64,000 nucleotides of DNA from Chloroflexota bacterium (GTDB taxonomy: Bacteria; Chloroflexota; Dehalococcoidia; Bin125): assembly GCA_026707145.1 (NCBI GenBank), contig JAPOXK010000015.1, forward strand, positions 1-64,000, in the 5' to 3' direction. Below, piece after piece: positions 18,710-27,062 of this stretch. The number at the start of each line of letters is the position of its first letter. The stretch's first letter is position 1. The notes under the pieces were generated by a model, which worked only from the letters and a program-made list of their open reading frames with translations, did not search any database and was not told where the DNA came from. The position numbers and the translations under genes are program-made.

Positions 18710-19932
18710 CAGGCGACGACCTCTTGCGCCCGATAAGCCGCGATCGTCTCCGGCTCGTAGCCGCACTCCTTGAGCAGCTCATTCGTATGCTGCCCAGGAA
18801 GCGGCGCGGGGCCGCGCACTTGTCCGGGCGTCTCCGAAAGCTTGGGTCCTACTCCCACCTGCCGCACCATCCCGATCCCCGCCACCGGCAGCTCCGCCAC
18901 CATCCCACGCGCACGCGCATGCGGGTCGGTGAACGCCTCCTCCAGCGTATACACCGGGGCGACACAAACATCTTCCTCTTGCAGAAGCGCAAGCCATTCC
19001 GCCCGCGTCTTCGTCTTAAATCGCTCCCGCAGGTACCCCTTGATCTCTTCGCGCTTCGCCGCGTCGTACTGCACCTCCGCATACGCCGGCCGTCCCAAGA
19101 TCTCGCACAGCCGCGCGAAGAACCACGGCTCCACCGAGCCGATGCTGATCCACTTCCCGTCCGCCGTCTCGTAGGTGTTGTAGTAGGCCTCGCCCCCGTT
19201 CATCCGGTGCGACTCCGGCTCCAGCTCCAACCCTTCGGAGAAGTGCAGCGCTCCGATCCCCGTCAGCAGCGACAGCACCCCATCCGACATCGCCAGATCG
19301 ATGTACTGTCCGCGCCCCGTCCGCCGGCGCGCCAGCAGCGCGACGCAGATCGCGAAGGCCGCCATCAGCCCTCCGCCCGCGTAGTCCGCGATCGTGTTCA
19401 TTGGAATCGCGGGCGGGCGGCCCTGCCGCCCGATCATCCCCAGCGCCCCGCCGATGCTGACGTAGTTAATGTCGTGCCCCACCAACTGCGTGTACGGCCC
19501 CGTCTGTCCGTATCCACTCAGGGAGCAGTACACTAGCCGCGGGTTCCGCGCCGACAGCGTCGCGTAGTCGACGCCCAACCGCTCCGTCACTCCAGGGCGG
19601 AATCCTTCCAGCACCACGTCCGCATTTGCTGCCAGACGGTAGAACACCTCTCGTCCTTCGGCGCTCTTCAGGTTGATCCGGATCGAGCGTTTGTTCCGCC
19701 CCAATGCGTAGTACGCCGCCTGCCGCCGGCCCTCCTCCGAGTAGTCATCGCCTCGTACCGTCGCCTGCAGCTTCCGCCCGGCCCGGCGCCCCGACGGCCT
19801 CCCTGCCTCTTCCACCATGATCACATCCGCTCCCATATCCCCCAGCAGCATCGACCCATACGGCCCCGGCGTCAGCCGCGAGAGATCCAACACGCGAATC
19901 CCCGCCAGTGCCAGCGGACGGTCAGAACTCAT
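18709..19932 (-). CDS. Type III CoA-transferase / acyl-CoA racemase (CaiB/BaiF family), copy 1
   Basis: 407 residues from the ATG at 19932 (a GTG three codons earlier, at 19941, is also possible; GGGTGAG lies 4 bases before the ATG). Sequence features follow its neighbour almost motif by motif: LDLSRLTPGPYGSMLLGDMGADVI, RNKRSIRINLKSAEG, GHDINYVSIGGALGMIGR, and ETADGKWISIGSVEPWFFARL. The pair probably arose by duplication and may form a heterodimeric or substrate-diverged set handling carboxylic acid-CoA exchange or epimerisation. The upstream region faces a tRNA-Ala gene transcribed the other way. Confidence 0.92.
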   Translation of the reverse strand: MSSDRPLALAGIRVLDLSRLTPGPYGSMLLGDMGADVIMVEEAGRPSGRRAGRKLQATVRGDDYSEEGRRQAAYYALGRNKRSIRINLKSAEGREVFYRLAANADVVLEGFRPGVTERLGVDYATLSARNPRLVYCSLSGYGQTGPYTQLVGHDINYVSIGGALGMIGRQGRPPAIPMNTIADYAGGGLMAAFAICVALLARRRTGRGQYIDLAMSDGVLSLLTGIGALHFSEGLELEPESHRMNGGEAYYNTYETADGKWISIGSVEPWFFARLCEILGRPAYAEVQYDAAKREEIKGYLRERFKTKTRAEWLALLQEEDVCVAPVYTLEEAFTDPHARARGMVAELPVAGIGMVRQVGVGPKLSETPGQVRGPAPLPGQHTNELLKECGYEPETIAAYRAQEVVA

Positions 19933-20019
19933 TACGCTCACCCTGTCTGCAACTGCGTTACCTCGAACGAAGCATCACCACCCGGCGATCCCACGTCAAG
20001 CGCTCCACTCCCTCCGCCG

Positions 20020-20048
20020 TTGCCGTGCGATCGCCCCCCTCCTACGAT
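20020..20048 (+). promoter_or_regulatory. Promoter of tRNA-Ala
   Basis: TTGCCG (20020-20025), a 17-base spacer and TACGAT (20043-20048), ending 19 bases before the mature tRNA 5' end. Spacing and position are what a sigma-70-type tRNA promoter should show. Confidence 0.65.
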
Positions 20049-20067
20049 GGACCAGCGCAACTGCCGT

Positions 20068-20143
20068 GGGGCTGTAGCTCAGCTGGGAGAGCGTTTGACT
20101 GGCAGTCAAAAGGCCGGGGGTTCGAGTCCCCCCAGCTCCACCA
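20068..20143 (+). tRNA. tRNA-Ala (anticodon GGC), CCA encoded
   Basis: Acceptor GGGGCTG pairs with CAGCTCC (one G-U), D-arm GCTCAGCTGGGAGAGC, anticodon stem TTTGA/TCAAA around CTGGCAG giving GGC (codon GCC), T-loop TTCGAGT, encoded ACCA. A small inverted repeat (CCACT/AGTGG, 20184-20198) lies downstream but lacks a T-run, so it is not a clear terminator. Confidence 0.97.
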
Positions 20144-20250
20144 CGTCCAGCCGGCGCGTACCCCGTCGCCGTACTTGCGGCCCCCACTCAATCAGTGGTA
20201 GAAGCGTACGATATAAGCTAGGAATCAATCCTACTTGAGGGGGGTCGGCC

Positions 20251-21432
20251 ATGCGCGCGTTGTCCAAGAAGTGGGTGGCTCTCCTAGGCGTACTGCCAGC
20301 CCTCGCGCTGGTCGCCTTTGCTTGCGGCGGCGAGGGGGAGGAAGGGGAGACTTTTAAGATCGGGGTTATGGAATCGCTCACGGGCCCGGGCGAAACCTAC
20401 GGCACCGTAGCCGTGCAAGCCAAACAGATGGCGGTGGACGAGATCAACGCCGGCGGCGGCATCAATGGGCGCATGCTGGAACTCATCATTGAGGACTCGA
20501 AATGCAATGCCCAAGACGCGATTACGGCCTACAACAAGCTCACCGATGTGGATGACGTAAAGATCATCCTTGGGACTTCCTGCAGCGGCGCCATGCTCGG
20601 AGCCGCGCCTCTCGCCGAAGAGGAAGGGGTGATCCTCTTCTCCGGATTGGCAACCAACCCGGACATCGCTAACGCCGGGGACTATATCTTCAGAACCTCT
20701 CTGAGTGATGCGCTATTGGGCGTCGACACCGGCAACGTGCTCTGGGCCGATGGGATCCGCAACTTGGTCACGATCACCGAGGCGACCGACTACGCCGAGG
20801 GCGTGCGCCGCACCACCGTCGAACAATTCCAGAAGCGGGGCGGGCAAGTGGTGGGCGAAGAGCGTTACCCCTCCGATACCACCGACTTCCGAACCCAGCT
20901 GACAAAGCTGTTCAACGAAAATCCCGACGCCCTGCACGTCGCCGCCCAAGCCGAGTTTGCCGGCGGCACCATCATTAAACAGGCCAGGGAGCTGGGCTAT
21001 GACGGTCCCATCTATGGAGAAGTCGTCGCGATCGGAACGACCGCCTTAGAGGTCGCCGGCGAGGCCGCCACCGGCACGAAGGCGATCATCACGGACCTCG
21101 ACCCCGCCAACGCCAAGGGTCAGGAAGTCCTTACGAATTTCAGGAACCGCTACGACTACGTCACACTGCCATGGTACCTGGGCTCGGCATACGACAACGT
21201 CTACATCGCAGCCGAGTGCCTCAAGCAGACCGACGACGACCAAGACGCCGACGGGTTCCGGGACTGCCTGTATGGAATCACCTGGAGCGGCGCCATCGGA
21301 GACGACTACAGCTTCGACCAAGATGGTGAAGTCGTGGGTCTTGCCAACGTCGTCGTAGAGGTCCTGCCGCTGGCCGAGAGAACGCAGGACAACCAAGGCT
21401 ACCGCGTGTTGGGCAGCGCTCCCGCCGAGTAG
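20251..21432 (+). CDS. livK: Branched-chain amino acid-type ABC transporter substrate-binding lipoprotein
   Basis: 393 residues. Signal peptide with lipobox VAFAC; the acylated cysteine would be C25, followed by an acidic linker. The mature part starts FKIGVMESLTGPGETYG and continues with AVDEINAGGGINGRMLELIIEDSKC, IILGTSCSGAMLGAAPLAEEEGVILFSGLATNP and the two-lobed periplasmic-binding-protein pattern of LivK/receptor-family ligand-binding proteins. It opens a five-gene Liv cluster and would present the ligand to the membrane permeases downstream. Ligand may be Leu/Ile/Val but these proteins also bind amides, urea and aromatic acids, so specificity is open. ATG at 20251 follows TTGAGGGGGG at about 12 bases. 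Confidence 0.92.
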   Translation: MRALSKKWVALLGVLPALALVAFACGGEGEEGETFKIGVMESLTGPGETYGTVAVQAKQMAVDEINAGGGINGRMLELIIEDSKCNAQDAITAYNKLTDVDDVKIILGTSCSGAMLGAAPLAEEEGVILFSGLATNPDIANAGDYIFRTSLSDALLGVDTGNVLWADGIRNLVTITEATDYAEGVRRTTVEQFQKRGGQVVGEERYPSDTTDFRTQLTKLFNENPDALHVAAQAEFAGGTIIKQARELGYDGPIYGEVVAIGTTALEVAGEAATGTKAIITDLDPANAKGQEVLTNFRNRYDYVTLPWYLGSAYDNVYIAAECLKQTDDDQDADGFRDCLYGITWSGAIGDDYSFDQDGEVVGLANVVVEVLPLAERTQDNQGYRVLGSAPAE

Positions 21433-21565
21433 CCGCGTCATCCTACCGAAGACCCACGGGGTCGAGCAGCGGTGCCTCCCCAACGTCGAGACGGGGACCC
21501 GAGAGGGCAACCCGGCGGATCCGTAGCGCTGTCAGCGCCCACTGACTTCGACGCGAGCGCTTCAG

Positions 21566-22915
21566 TTGCTTAGTAACTTCTCCGACCGGCGCAAGCTGCT
21601 CGCGGTCGTGCTGATCACCGTTGTCACGGCCTACATCGGCTGGAAAATCGGCCAATCCCCGAACCAGGCCCTGCAGTTCGCTTTCAACGGCCTCTCCGTC
21701 GGCGCCATCTATGCGCTGCTGGCCATGGGGTTCACCATCGTTTACAGCACGGTCTGGTTCTTTGATCTGTACTACGGAGCCGCTGCCGCTCTGGGGGCCT
21801 ATGGCGTTTTCTACCTCAGAGGTCAAGAGGTCTTGGGCGGTCAGCATGCGGTCAATAGTCCCTACGTGAACGGCGTCTTCGCCCTGGTCATCGCTGGAGT
21901 GGTCGCCTGGGCCCTTCACGCCGCCTTCTACCGCCGGCTCCGATCACGCTTCCATCCAACCGCCTTGCGCGTCGGCGGAGGCATGCTCTCCGGAGCGGCA
22001 GGGGTTTATACGGGACTCGTCCTCGCGTATCCGGACCACATCCACATTGCTCTGAGCCCACTCGTCGGCGTCCTGGTGGCATTGGCCGCGATCTGGGCGC
22101 TCCAAAGAGGATGCCGCCGTATTTGGAGAGACGCCGAGCACCGGGCTCTCCTCATCACGAGCGCGGGTGCGGCGGCGACCGTAGGAGCATATTGCGGATT
22201 CCTAATAGCGAATGCGCCCGGAGCCAAGCTGTATCTGAGTTGGGCCCTATCCTGCCTGCTGGCGGGAGCCGTCGGTCTAGCGCTTTACCGAGGTCTATAC
22301 GTTTATATGCGGCAGCGGGCCCGATCTCCATTGGTCATGCTCGTCGCCTCGCTAGGCATCCTGCTCGCCATCACGGCCTTCATCGTCATCATTTTCCAAA
22401 GCACGCCGCACCCCCTCCCGGAACCGTTTGGCAATGAACCGTGGGCCATCGGAGAAGCCACTATCAAGGGGTTCAATGTCTTCACCATCGGCATGGCCAT
22501 CGCTGGATTCGTCGGCCTGCTGCTGCTGCTTAAAAAGACCCGCTTCGGAAGAATGGTGCGAGCCATCGGTGACGATGAAGAAGTGTCAAAGGTGGTGGGG
22601 ATAAACACGACCGTCATCATCGCCATCGTGTTCTTTATAGGGGCGGCCTTCGCGGCCCTGGCCGGCCTGCTGAGCGGGCACGATACCGCCATCCAACCCA
22701 GATTAGGGCTCTTACTTTTGCTGAAAGGCTGGATCGCCTCCGTGGTGGGCGGAATCGGCAATCTCTACGGCGCCATCGTTGGCGGATTCGTCTTGGGCAT
22801 GATCGAGCAGTTCGGCATTTGGGATCTCGCCGGTGAATGGAAGGACGTCATCTCCTTCGTCGTTCTGATCCTCTTCTTATCGTTCTGGCCCCTGGGACTC
22901 TTGCCAAAGAGATAA
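21566..22915 (+). CDS. livH: Branched-chain amino acid ABC transporter permease LivH, with an insertion
   Basis: 449 residues from a TTG start, against about 290-310 for typical LivH. The N-terminal FNGLSVGAIYALLAMGFTIVYSTVWFFDLYYGA and the C-terminal ALAGLLSGHD...LGLLLLLKGWIASVVGGIGNLYGAIVGGFVLGMIEQF are canonical. Between about residues 110 and 245 lies an additional block holding about four hydrophobic segments before the normal continuation RSPLVMLVASLGILLAI. The block begins and ends with similar helix-plus-arginine motifs (AAFYRRLRSR and GLYVYMRQRAR), suggesting it arose by internal duplication. First permease of the system, paired with the gene 10 bases downstream. Confidence 0.9.
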   Translation: MLSNFSDRRKLLAVVLITVVTAYIGWKIGQSPNQALQFAFNGLSVGAIYALLAMGFTIVYSTVWFFDLYYGAAAALGAYGVFYLRGQEVLGGQHAVNSPYVNGVFALVIAGVVAWALHAAFYRRLRSRFHPTALRVGGGMLSGAAGVYTGLVLAYPDHIHIALSPLVGVLVALAAIWALQRGCRRIWRDAEHRALLITSAGAAATVGAYCGFLIANAPGAKLYLSWALSCLLAGAVGLALYRGLYVYMRQRARSPLVMLVASLGILLAITAFIVIIFQSTPHPLPEPFGNEPWAIGEATIKGFNVFTIGMAIAGFVGLLLLLKKTRFGRMVRAIGDDEEVSKVVGINTTVIIAIVFFIGAAFAALAGLLSGHDTAIQPRLGLLLLLKGWIASVVGGIGNLYGAIVGGFVLGMIEQFGIWDLAGEWKDVISFVVLILFLSFWPLGLLPKR

Positions 22916-22925
22916 GCATGCGCTG

Positions 22926-23975
22926 ATGGAACTGCCGATTATAGGAGACATCATACGACTTTCGCGCGATCCTAAGGACTCCCTGCGCTTGAGCAGAAGC
23001 AACCTCGAGTTCTGGGTGAACCTGCTCATTATCTCCTGGGCGGTGGCGTTCGCCATCTGGCAAGGCGTGGGCTTCGCGATCACCGTGGGGACGGTCTTCG
23101 CCATCTGGGCGATCTTATCGGTCAGCCTGAACCTGGTGGTGGGGTTTACCGGGTTGTTGTCGGTCGCTCACATCGGATTCTTCGGCATCGGCGCCTACGC
23201 GATGGCCATCCTCACCTCGGACGCGGCCTACGAGCAGCTGCGAACGGAAGCCATCCCCACGCTGGGCTGGCCCTTCTTCGCCGCGCTGCCGGTCAGCGTC
23301 GGCGTGGCCGGCCTGGTGGCCGTGGTGGTCGGCATCGCGTTCAACCGGTTTAGAGACGACATCTACGTCCTGGTCTCCTTTGGCTTCGCCGTCATTGCCT
23401 TCAACGTCTTCTTAAATTGGCGCAGCCTCACCCGAGGAGCGTTCGGGATTCACGAGATAGAGCGGCCCGCTATCGGCGGGTGGGTGTTCGATGGGGAACT
23501 GGAGTTTCTGGCGCTCGTCTTGGTATCGCTGGCGGTGGTGATCCTGATCGCCTGGTTCCTTATGACCTCCTCGTTCGGGCGCGTCTTGACCGCGATCCGC
23601 GAGGACGAGCAGGCGACCGAGGTCTTTGGATACCAAGTCACGCACTACAAACTCGCCATCTGGGTCATTTCGGCCATGATGGCAGGGCTCGCCGGCGGCT
23701 TGTTCGGGAGCTGGACTACCTTCGTCGATCCCAATTCCTTCGTGCTGATGGAGTCCATTCTCTTGGTCTCCATCGTCATCTTGGGAGGGTTAGCCACCAT
23801 TTGGGGCTCCCTCCTCGGCGCCATGGCCTTCGTCCTGTTGGAAGAAGGGATGCGCTTTCTGCCGTTCCTCCCGAGTGAGTTTGTCGGCCAAGGCCGGCAG
23901 GTCGTTCTGGGTATCTTGCTCGTGGTGCTTATGCTGTTCAGGCCGCAAGGCCTAGTTGGGAGGTACAAGCTGTGA
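22926..23975 (+). CDS. livM: Branched-chain amino acid ABC transporter permease LivM
   Basis: 349 residues with about nine hydrophobic segments. The signature stretches WAILSVSLNLVVGFTGLLSVAHIGFFGIGAYA and TSFGRVLTAIREDEQATEVFGY, then GGLATIWGSLLGAMAFVLLEE, are those of LivM permeases; the first and second carry the loops that contact the ATPases. ATG at 22926, 10 bases after livH. The last codons overlap the start of the livG gene (GTGA). Confidence 0.93.
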   Translation: MELPIIGDIIRLSRDPKDSLRLSRSNLEFWVNLLIISWAVAFAIWQGVGFAITVGTVFAIWAILSVSLNLVVGFTGLLSVAHIGFFGIGAYAMAILTSDAAYEQLRTEAIPTLGWPFFAALPVSVGVAGLVAVVVGIAFNRFRDDIYVLVSFGFAVIAFNVFLNWRSLTRGAFGIHEIERPAIGGWVFDGELEFLALVLVSLAVVILIAWFLMTSSFGRVLTAIREDEQATEVFGYQVTHYKLAIWVISAMMAGLAGGLFGSWTTFVDPNSFVLMESILLVSIVILGGLATIWGSLLGAMAFVLLEEGMRFLPFLPSEFVGQGRQVVLGILLVVLMLFRPQGLVGRYKL

Positions 23976-24733
23976 CGACGGCCCCTACCGACTCAGGCGA
24001 CTCCTACGCCCTCGAAACGGTCGAGATCTCGAAGCTCTTTGGCGCCGTGAAGGCGGTGGACGAACTCACCATCTCCATTCCCAGAAAGGGGATGACCAGC
24101 ATCGTCGGACCCAACGGATCGGGGAAATCGACCCTCGTCAACCTGCTCAGCGGGACGCTGCCCCTCGACGGAGGGATCGTGATCATCGACGGCGTCGGCC
24201 TCAAGGTCGTGAAAGCCCATGAAACGCCAGACCATGGGCTCACCAGAACCTTTCAAGAGGTCCGGCTCTTTGATCAGATCACCGTCTGGGACAACATCAT
24301 GGTCGTTCTCACCAGTCGCAAGCTTTTCCCGGCAATGCTGGAACGGACGCAATCCAGCCACCGAGAGAAGGCGCAGGCTATTCTTGAGAACGTCGGCATG
24401 TGGGACAAGCGGCGCGCGTTGGCCATGGATCTGTCCTACGGCCAGCGGAAGCTCTTGGAGATCGGCCGCGCCATGGCGTTGGACGTGGACACTTATCTGT
24501 TCGACGAGCCCTTCGCAGGCCTCTTTCCCCAAATGCTGGAGCGGGTCAAAGAGATCATGAAAGGGATGCGGGACGAAGGCCGCACGATCGTATTCATCTC
24601 GCACATCATGGACATCGTCCGGGAGATGTCCGACCACATCATCGTGCTCGACAGCGGGAAGCTGCTCACGGCGGGAGAGGTGGAGGGCGTCCTGAATCGT
24701 GAAGAGGTGATCGAAGCCTATCTCGGCGCGTAG
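23972..24733 (+). CDS. livG: Branched-chain amino acid ABC transporter ATPase LivG
   Basis: 253 residues. Walker A GPNGSGKST, the LivG-type target loop TPDHGLTRTFQEVRLFDQITVWDNI, an ABC signature that reads LSYGQRKLLEIGRAM (LSYGQ instead of LSGGQ, common in LivG/LivF), and Walker B TYLFDEPFAGLFP. Start GTG at 23972 overlaps the livM stop. Energises uptake together with LivF. Confidence 0.93.
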   Translation: MTTAPTDSGDSYALETVEISKLFGAVKAVDELTISIPRKGMTSIVGPNGSGKSTLVNLLSGTLPLDGGIVIIDGVGLKVVKAHETPDHGLTRTFQEVRLFDQITVWDNIMVVLTSRKLFPAMLERTQSSHREKAQAILENVGMWDKRRALAMDLSYGQRKLLEIGRAMALDVDTYLFDEPFAGLFPQMLERVKEIMKGMRDEGRTIVFISHIMDIVREMSDHIIVLDSGKLLTAGEVEGVLNREEVIEAYLGA

Positions 24734-24787
24734 CTCCACGCCGAATCTGGATCTCGATACGCCGGGCGATCGCAACGGTATCTACGG

Positions 24788-25594
24788 ATGGCAACAACGG
24801 ACAACGGAACCCAACAGCCGACTGCCGAGCCAACCGTCGGCATTTCCAACGGAACCGACGCGTCCGGCGCCGGCATGCTCCTGGAATTGGTCGCCGTGTC
24901 CGTTCGCTACGGAGCCGTCGTTGCTCTGAACAGAGCGTCTCTCGGAGTCCAGAGGGGCGAGTTGGTGGCCGTGATGGGTCCCAACGGCGCCGGGAAGTCC
25001 ACCGTCCTCAAAGCCATCATGGGACTCGCACCGGTCGTCGGTGGAACCGTCTACTTGCGACAGGAACCGTTGTCCGTGGCTACCCACGAAATCGTGCAGG
25101 AGGGGATCGCTTTCGTTCCCCAAGGCAGGCGCGTATTCACCCACCTCACCATCGAAGAGAACTTGGAGATGGGCTGCTTGCATCTGAACGACAAGGCGGA
25201 ACAGGCGCAGCGAATGGATGCCGTGATGGAGCTGTTCCCCATCCTGCACCGGAAGCGCCGCGATCTGGCGAGTCAGATGTCCGGAGGACAGCAGCAGATG
25301 CTGGCGATCGGGAGGGGGCTCATGGCCGGGCCGGAGGTGCTGCTGCTCGACGAACCGACCCTCGGCCTCGCGCCCATCGTGGTCAAAGAGGTCTTCGAGA
25401 AGATTTCGGAGATTAACGAGCGCCTGAAAACAACCATCTTCGTCGTCGAGCACAATATCAAGAGCGTCCTGGACATCGCGGACCGGGCCTACGTACTCGA
25501 CAAAGGCCGCGTCGCCCACGACGGCACTCCCGCGTCGGTCCGGCAGTCCAACATCCTGACCGACGTCTTCCTGGGCAGGATCGACGCCGGCTAA
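24788..25594 (+). CDS. livF: Branched-chain amino acid ABC transporter ATPase LivF
   Basis: 268 residues. A 30-residue polar N-terminal extension precedes the domain; Walker A GPNGAGKST, IVQEGIAFVPQGRRVFTHLTIEENLEMG (the LivF hallmark), MSGGQQQMLAIGRGLMAGPEVLLLDEPTLGLAPIVV, and a switch histidine in FVVEHNIKSVLD. ATG at 24788, 54 bases after livG. Last of the five Liv genes, all in one direction and closely spaced, therefore an operon. Confidence 0.94.
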   Translation: MATTDNGTQQPTAEPTVGISNGTDASGAGMLLELVAVSVRYGAVVALNRASLGVQRGELVAVMGPNGAGKSTVLKAIMGLAPVVGGTVYLRQEPLSVATHEIVQEGIAFVPQGRRVFTHLTIEENLEMGCLHLNDKAEQAQRMDAVMELFPILHRKRRDLASQMSGGQQQMLAIGRGLMAGPEVLLLDEPTLGLAPIVVKEVFEKISEINERLKTTIFVVEHNIKSVLDIADRAYVLDKGRVAHDGTPASVRQSNILTDVFLGRIDAG

Positions 25595-25608
25595 CCGGTG
25601 GCGGACCG

Positions 25609-25743
25609 ATGACCGAGCGTATCTACACCAGAGGCGAAGGGGACGCGCTCGACCCGCTTGAGGAGAGGCCGTTCTCGACCGAGGATGAGCTACAAGCGCT
25701 GATCGCCCAACATCCCGAGCTGCTCGACGGAGAGCAGCGTTGA
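25609..25743 (+). pseudogene. 44-codon fragment of a larger gene (N-terminal domain only)
   Basis: Open frame from ATG at 25609 to TGA at 25743, beginning MTERIYTRGEGDALDPLEE and ending QALIAQHPELLDGEQR. The TEDELQALIAQHPELLDGEQ pattern looks like the conserved N-terminal segment of larger PD-(D/E)XK/NucS-like hypothetical proteins, in which it continues directly into a nuclease domain. Here it stops, and the following bases do not encode the rest in any frame. I read it as a truncated remnant; a genuine micro-protein is possible. It lies between the Liv and ProU operons. Confidence 0.5.
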
Positions 25744-25814
25744 AGTCCTTGTGAGCGCACGCTCGCCCGCTCGGTCCCTTGCAGTCCGGCATCGAAGAAG
25801 GAACAGACCCCGCC

Positions 25815-27062
25815 ATGGCTGAACAAGAGCTGCAGATAGAGGTTCGCAACCTCTGGAAGGTGTTCGGCAACAAGCCAGAGCGCGCCTTGGACCCGAGCCT
25901 GGCTTCCAGAAGCCGGAGCGCGATCCAAGAGGATCTCGGCTTGGTGGTGGCGCTGCGGGACGTGTCTTTCCAGGTAAATCGCGGAGAGATCTTCGTCGTC
26001 ATGGGACTCTCCGGCAGCGGGAAGTCGACATTGGTGCGCTGCCTCATCAGGCTCATCGAACCGACCAGCGGCGCGGTTCGTTACGACGGCGCAGACATCT
26101 TCGGATTCACACCGAAGCAACTCATCCAGTTTCGGCGCCAGAAGGTCGCGATGGTCTTCCAGCATTACGGCCTGCTCCCCCACCGTCGCGTGTTGGACAA
26201 CGTCGCCTACGGACTGGAGATACGGGGCCTGGAAAAGGAGACTCGCTACAAGGCGGCGGCGGCGGCGATCGAGAGAGTGGGGCTCAAGGGCTGGGAGGAC
26301 TACTTTCCCAATGAGATGAGCGGGGGCATGCAGCAGCGCGTTGGGCTTGCCCGCGCGCTCGCCGTCGATCCGGAAGTTCTGCTCATGGACGAACCATTCA
26401 GCGGCCTTGATCCGCTCATCAGGCGCGAGATGCAGGACGATCTGATCTCGCTGGAAAGCGAACTGCATAAGACGATCGTCTTCATCACGCACGATTTCAA
26501 CGAGGCCCTCAAAATCGGCGACCGGATCGCGATTATGCGGGATGGGGAGATCGTGCAGCAGGGCTCGCCCGAGGAGATCGTCACCCGGCCGGCCGACGAC
26601 TACGTGGCCCAGTTTGTCAAGGACGTATCCAAGGCCAAGATCATCCATGCGGAAGCGATCATGCAGGAGCCACAGGCGGTCGTCCAGGAAGGGCAAGCGC
26701 CGGAAGCGGCCTTGCAAGCGATGCGGAATGCCGACACCGATCGCGTGTTCCTACTCGGCCAGAGCGGGATTCTGCAAGGAATCTTGACCGCAGAGCGCGT
26801 GACGGCCTTGGTCCATCAGCACGTCACAGGCCTGGAGCAGGTCCAAACCGAGCCGGTCATGACCGTCGGCCCCACCGACTCTCTCGAAAAGATCGTCCCG
26901 ATGGCGGCGCGGACGGAGCACCCAATCGCCGTGATCGACGACCAGGGGCGCCTGGTAGGCGAGGTCCATCGCGGCGCCTTGCTCGCAGGCATGGTCGAAG
27001 GGGGCGCGGGCGCCGCCAGCACTGGCAGCGATGAGGAGAACGGCCCATGGGAGAGGAAATAG
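25815..27062 (+). CDS. proV: Glycine betaine/proline ABC transporter ATPase with CBS domains
   Basis: 415 residues from ATG 25815 (an upstream TTG at 25779 would add 12 residues; AAGGA lies 11 bases before the ATG). N-terminal LWKVFGNKPERAL and VALRDVSF are the ProV/OpuAA opening; Walker A GLSGSGKST, AMVFQHYGLLPHRRVLDN, signature MSGGMQQRVGLARAL, Walker B LLMDEPFSGLDP, FITHDFNEALKIGDRIAIM. The C-terminal 140 residues form tandem CBS-like segments (VFLLGQSGILQGILTAERV; HPIAVIDDQGRLVGEVHRG), which in this family sense ionic strength or nucleotides and gate transport under osmotic stress. Overlaps proW by 16 bases. Confidence 0.93.
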   Translation: MAEQELQIEVRNLWKVFGNKPERALDPSLASRSRSAIQEDLGLVVALRDVSFQVNRGEIFVVMGLSGSGKSTLVRCLIRLIEPTSGAVRYDGADIFGFTPKQLIQFRRQKVAMVFQHYGLLPHRRVLDNVAYGLEIRGLEKETRYKAAAAAIERVGLKGWEDYFPNEMSGGMQQRVGLARALAVDPEVLLMDEPFSGLDPLIRREMQDDLISLESELHKTIVFITHDFNEALKIGDRIAIMRDGEIVQQGSPEEIVTRPADDYVAQFVKDVSKAKIIHAEAIMQEPQAVVQEGQAPEAALQAMRNADTDRVFLLGQSGILQGILTAERVTALVHQHVTGLEQVQTEPVMTVGPTDSLEKIVPMAARTEHPIAVIDDQGRLVGEVHRGALLAGMVEGGAGAASTGSDEENGPWERK

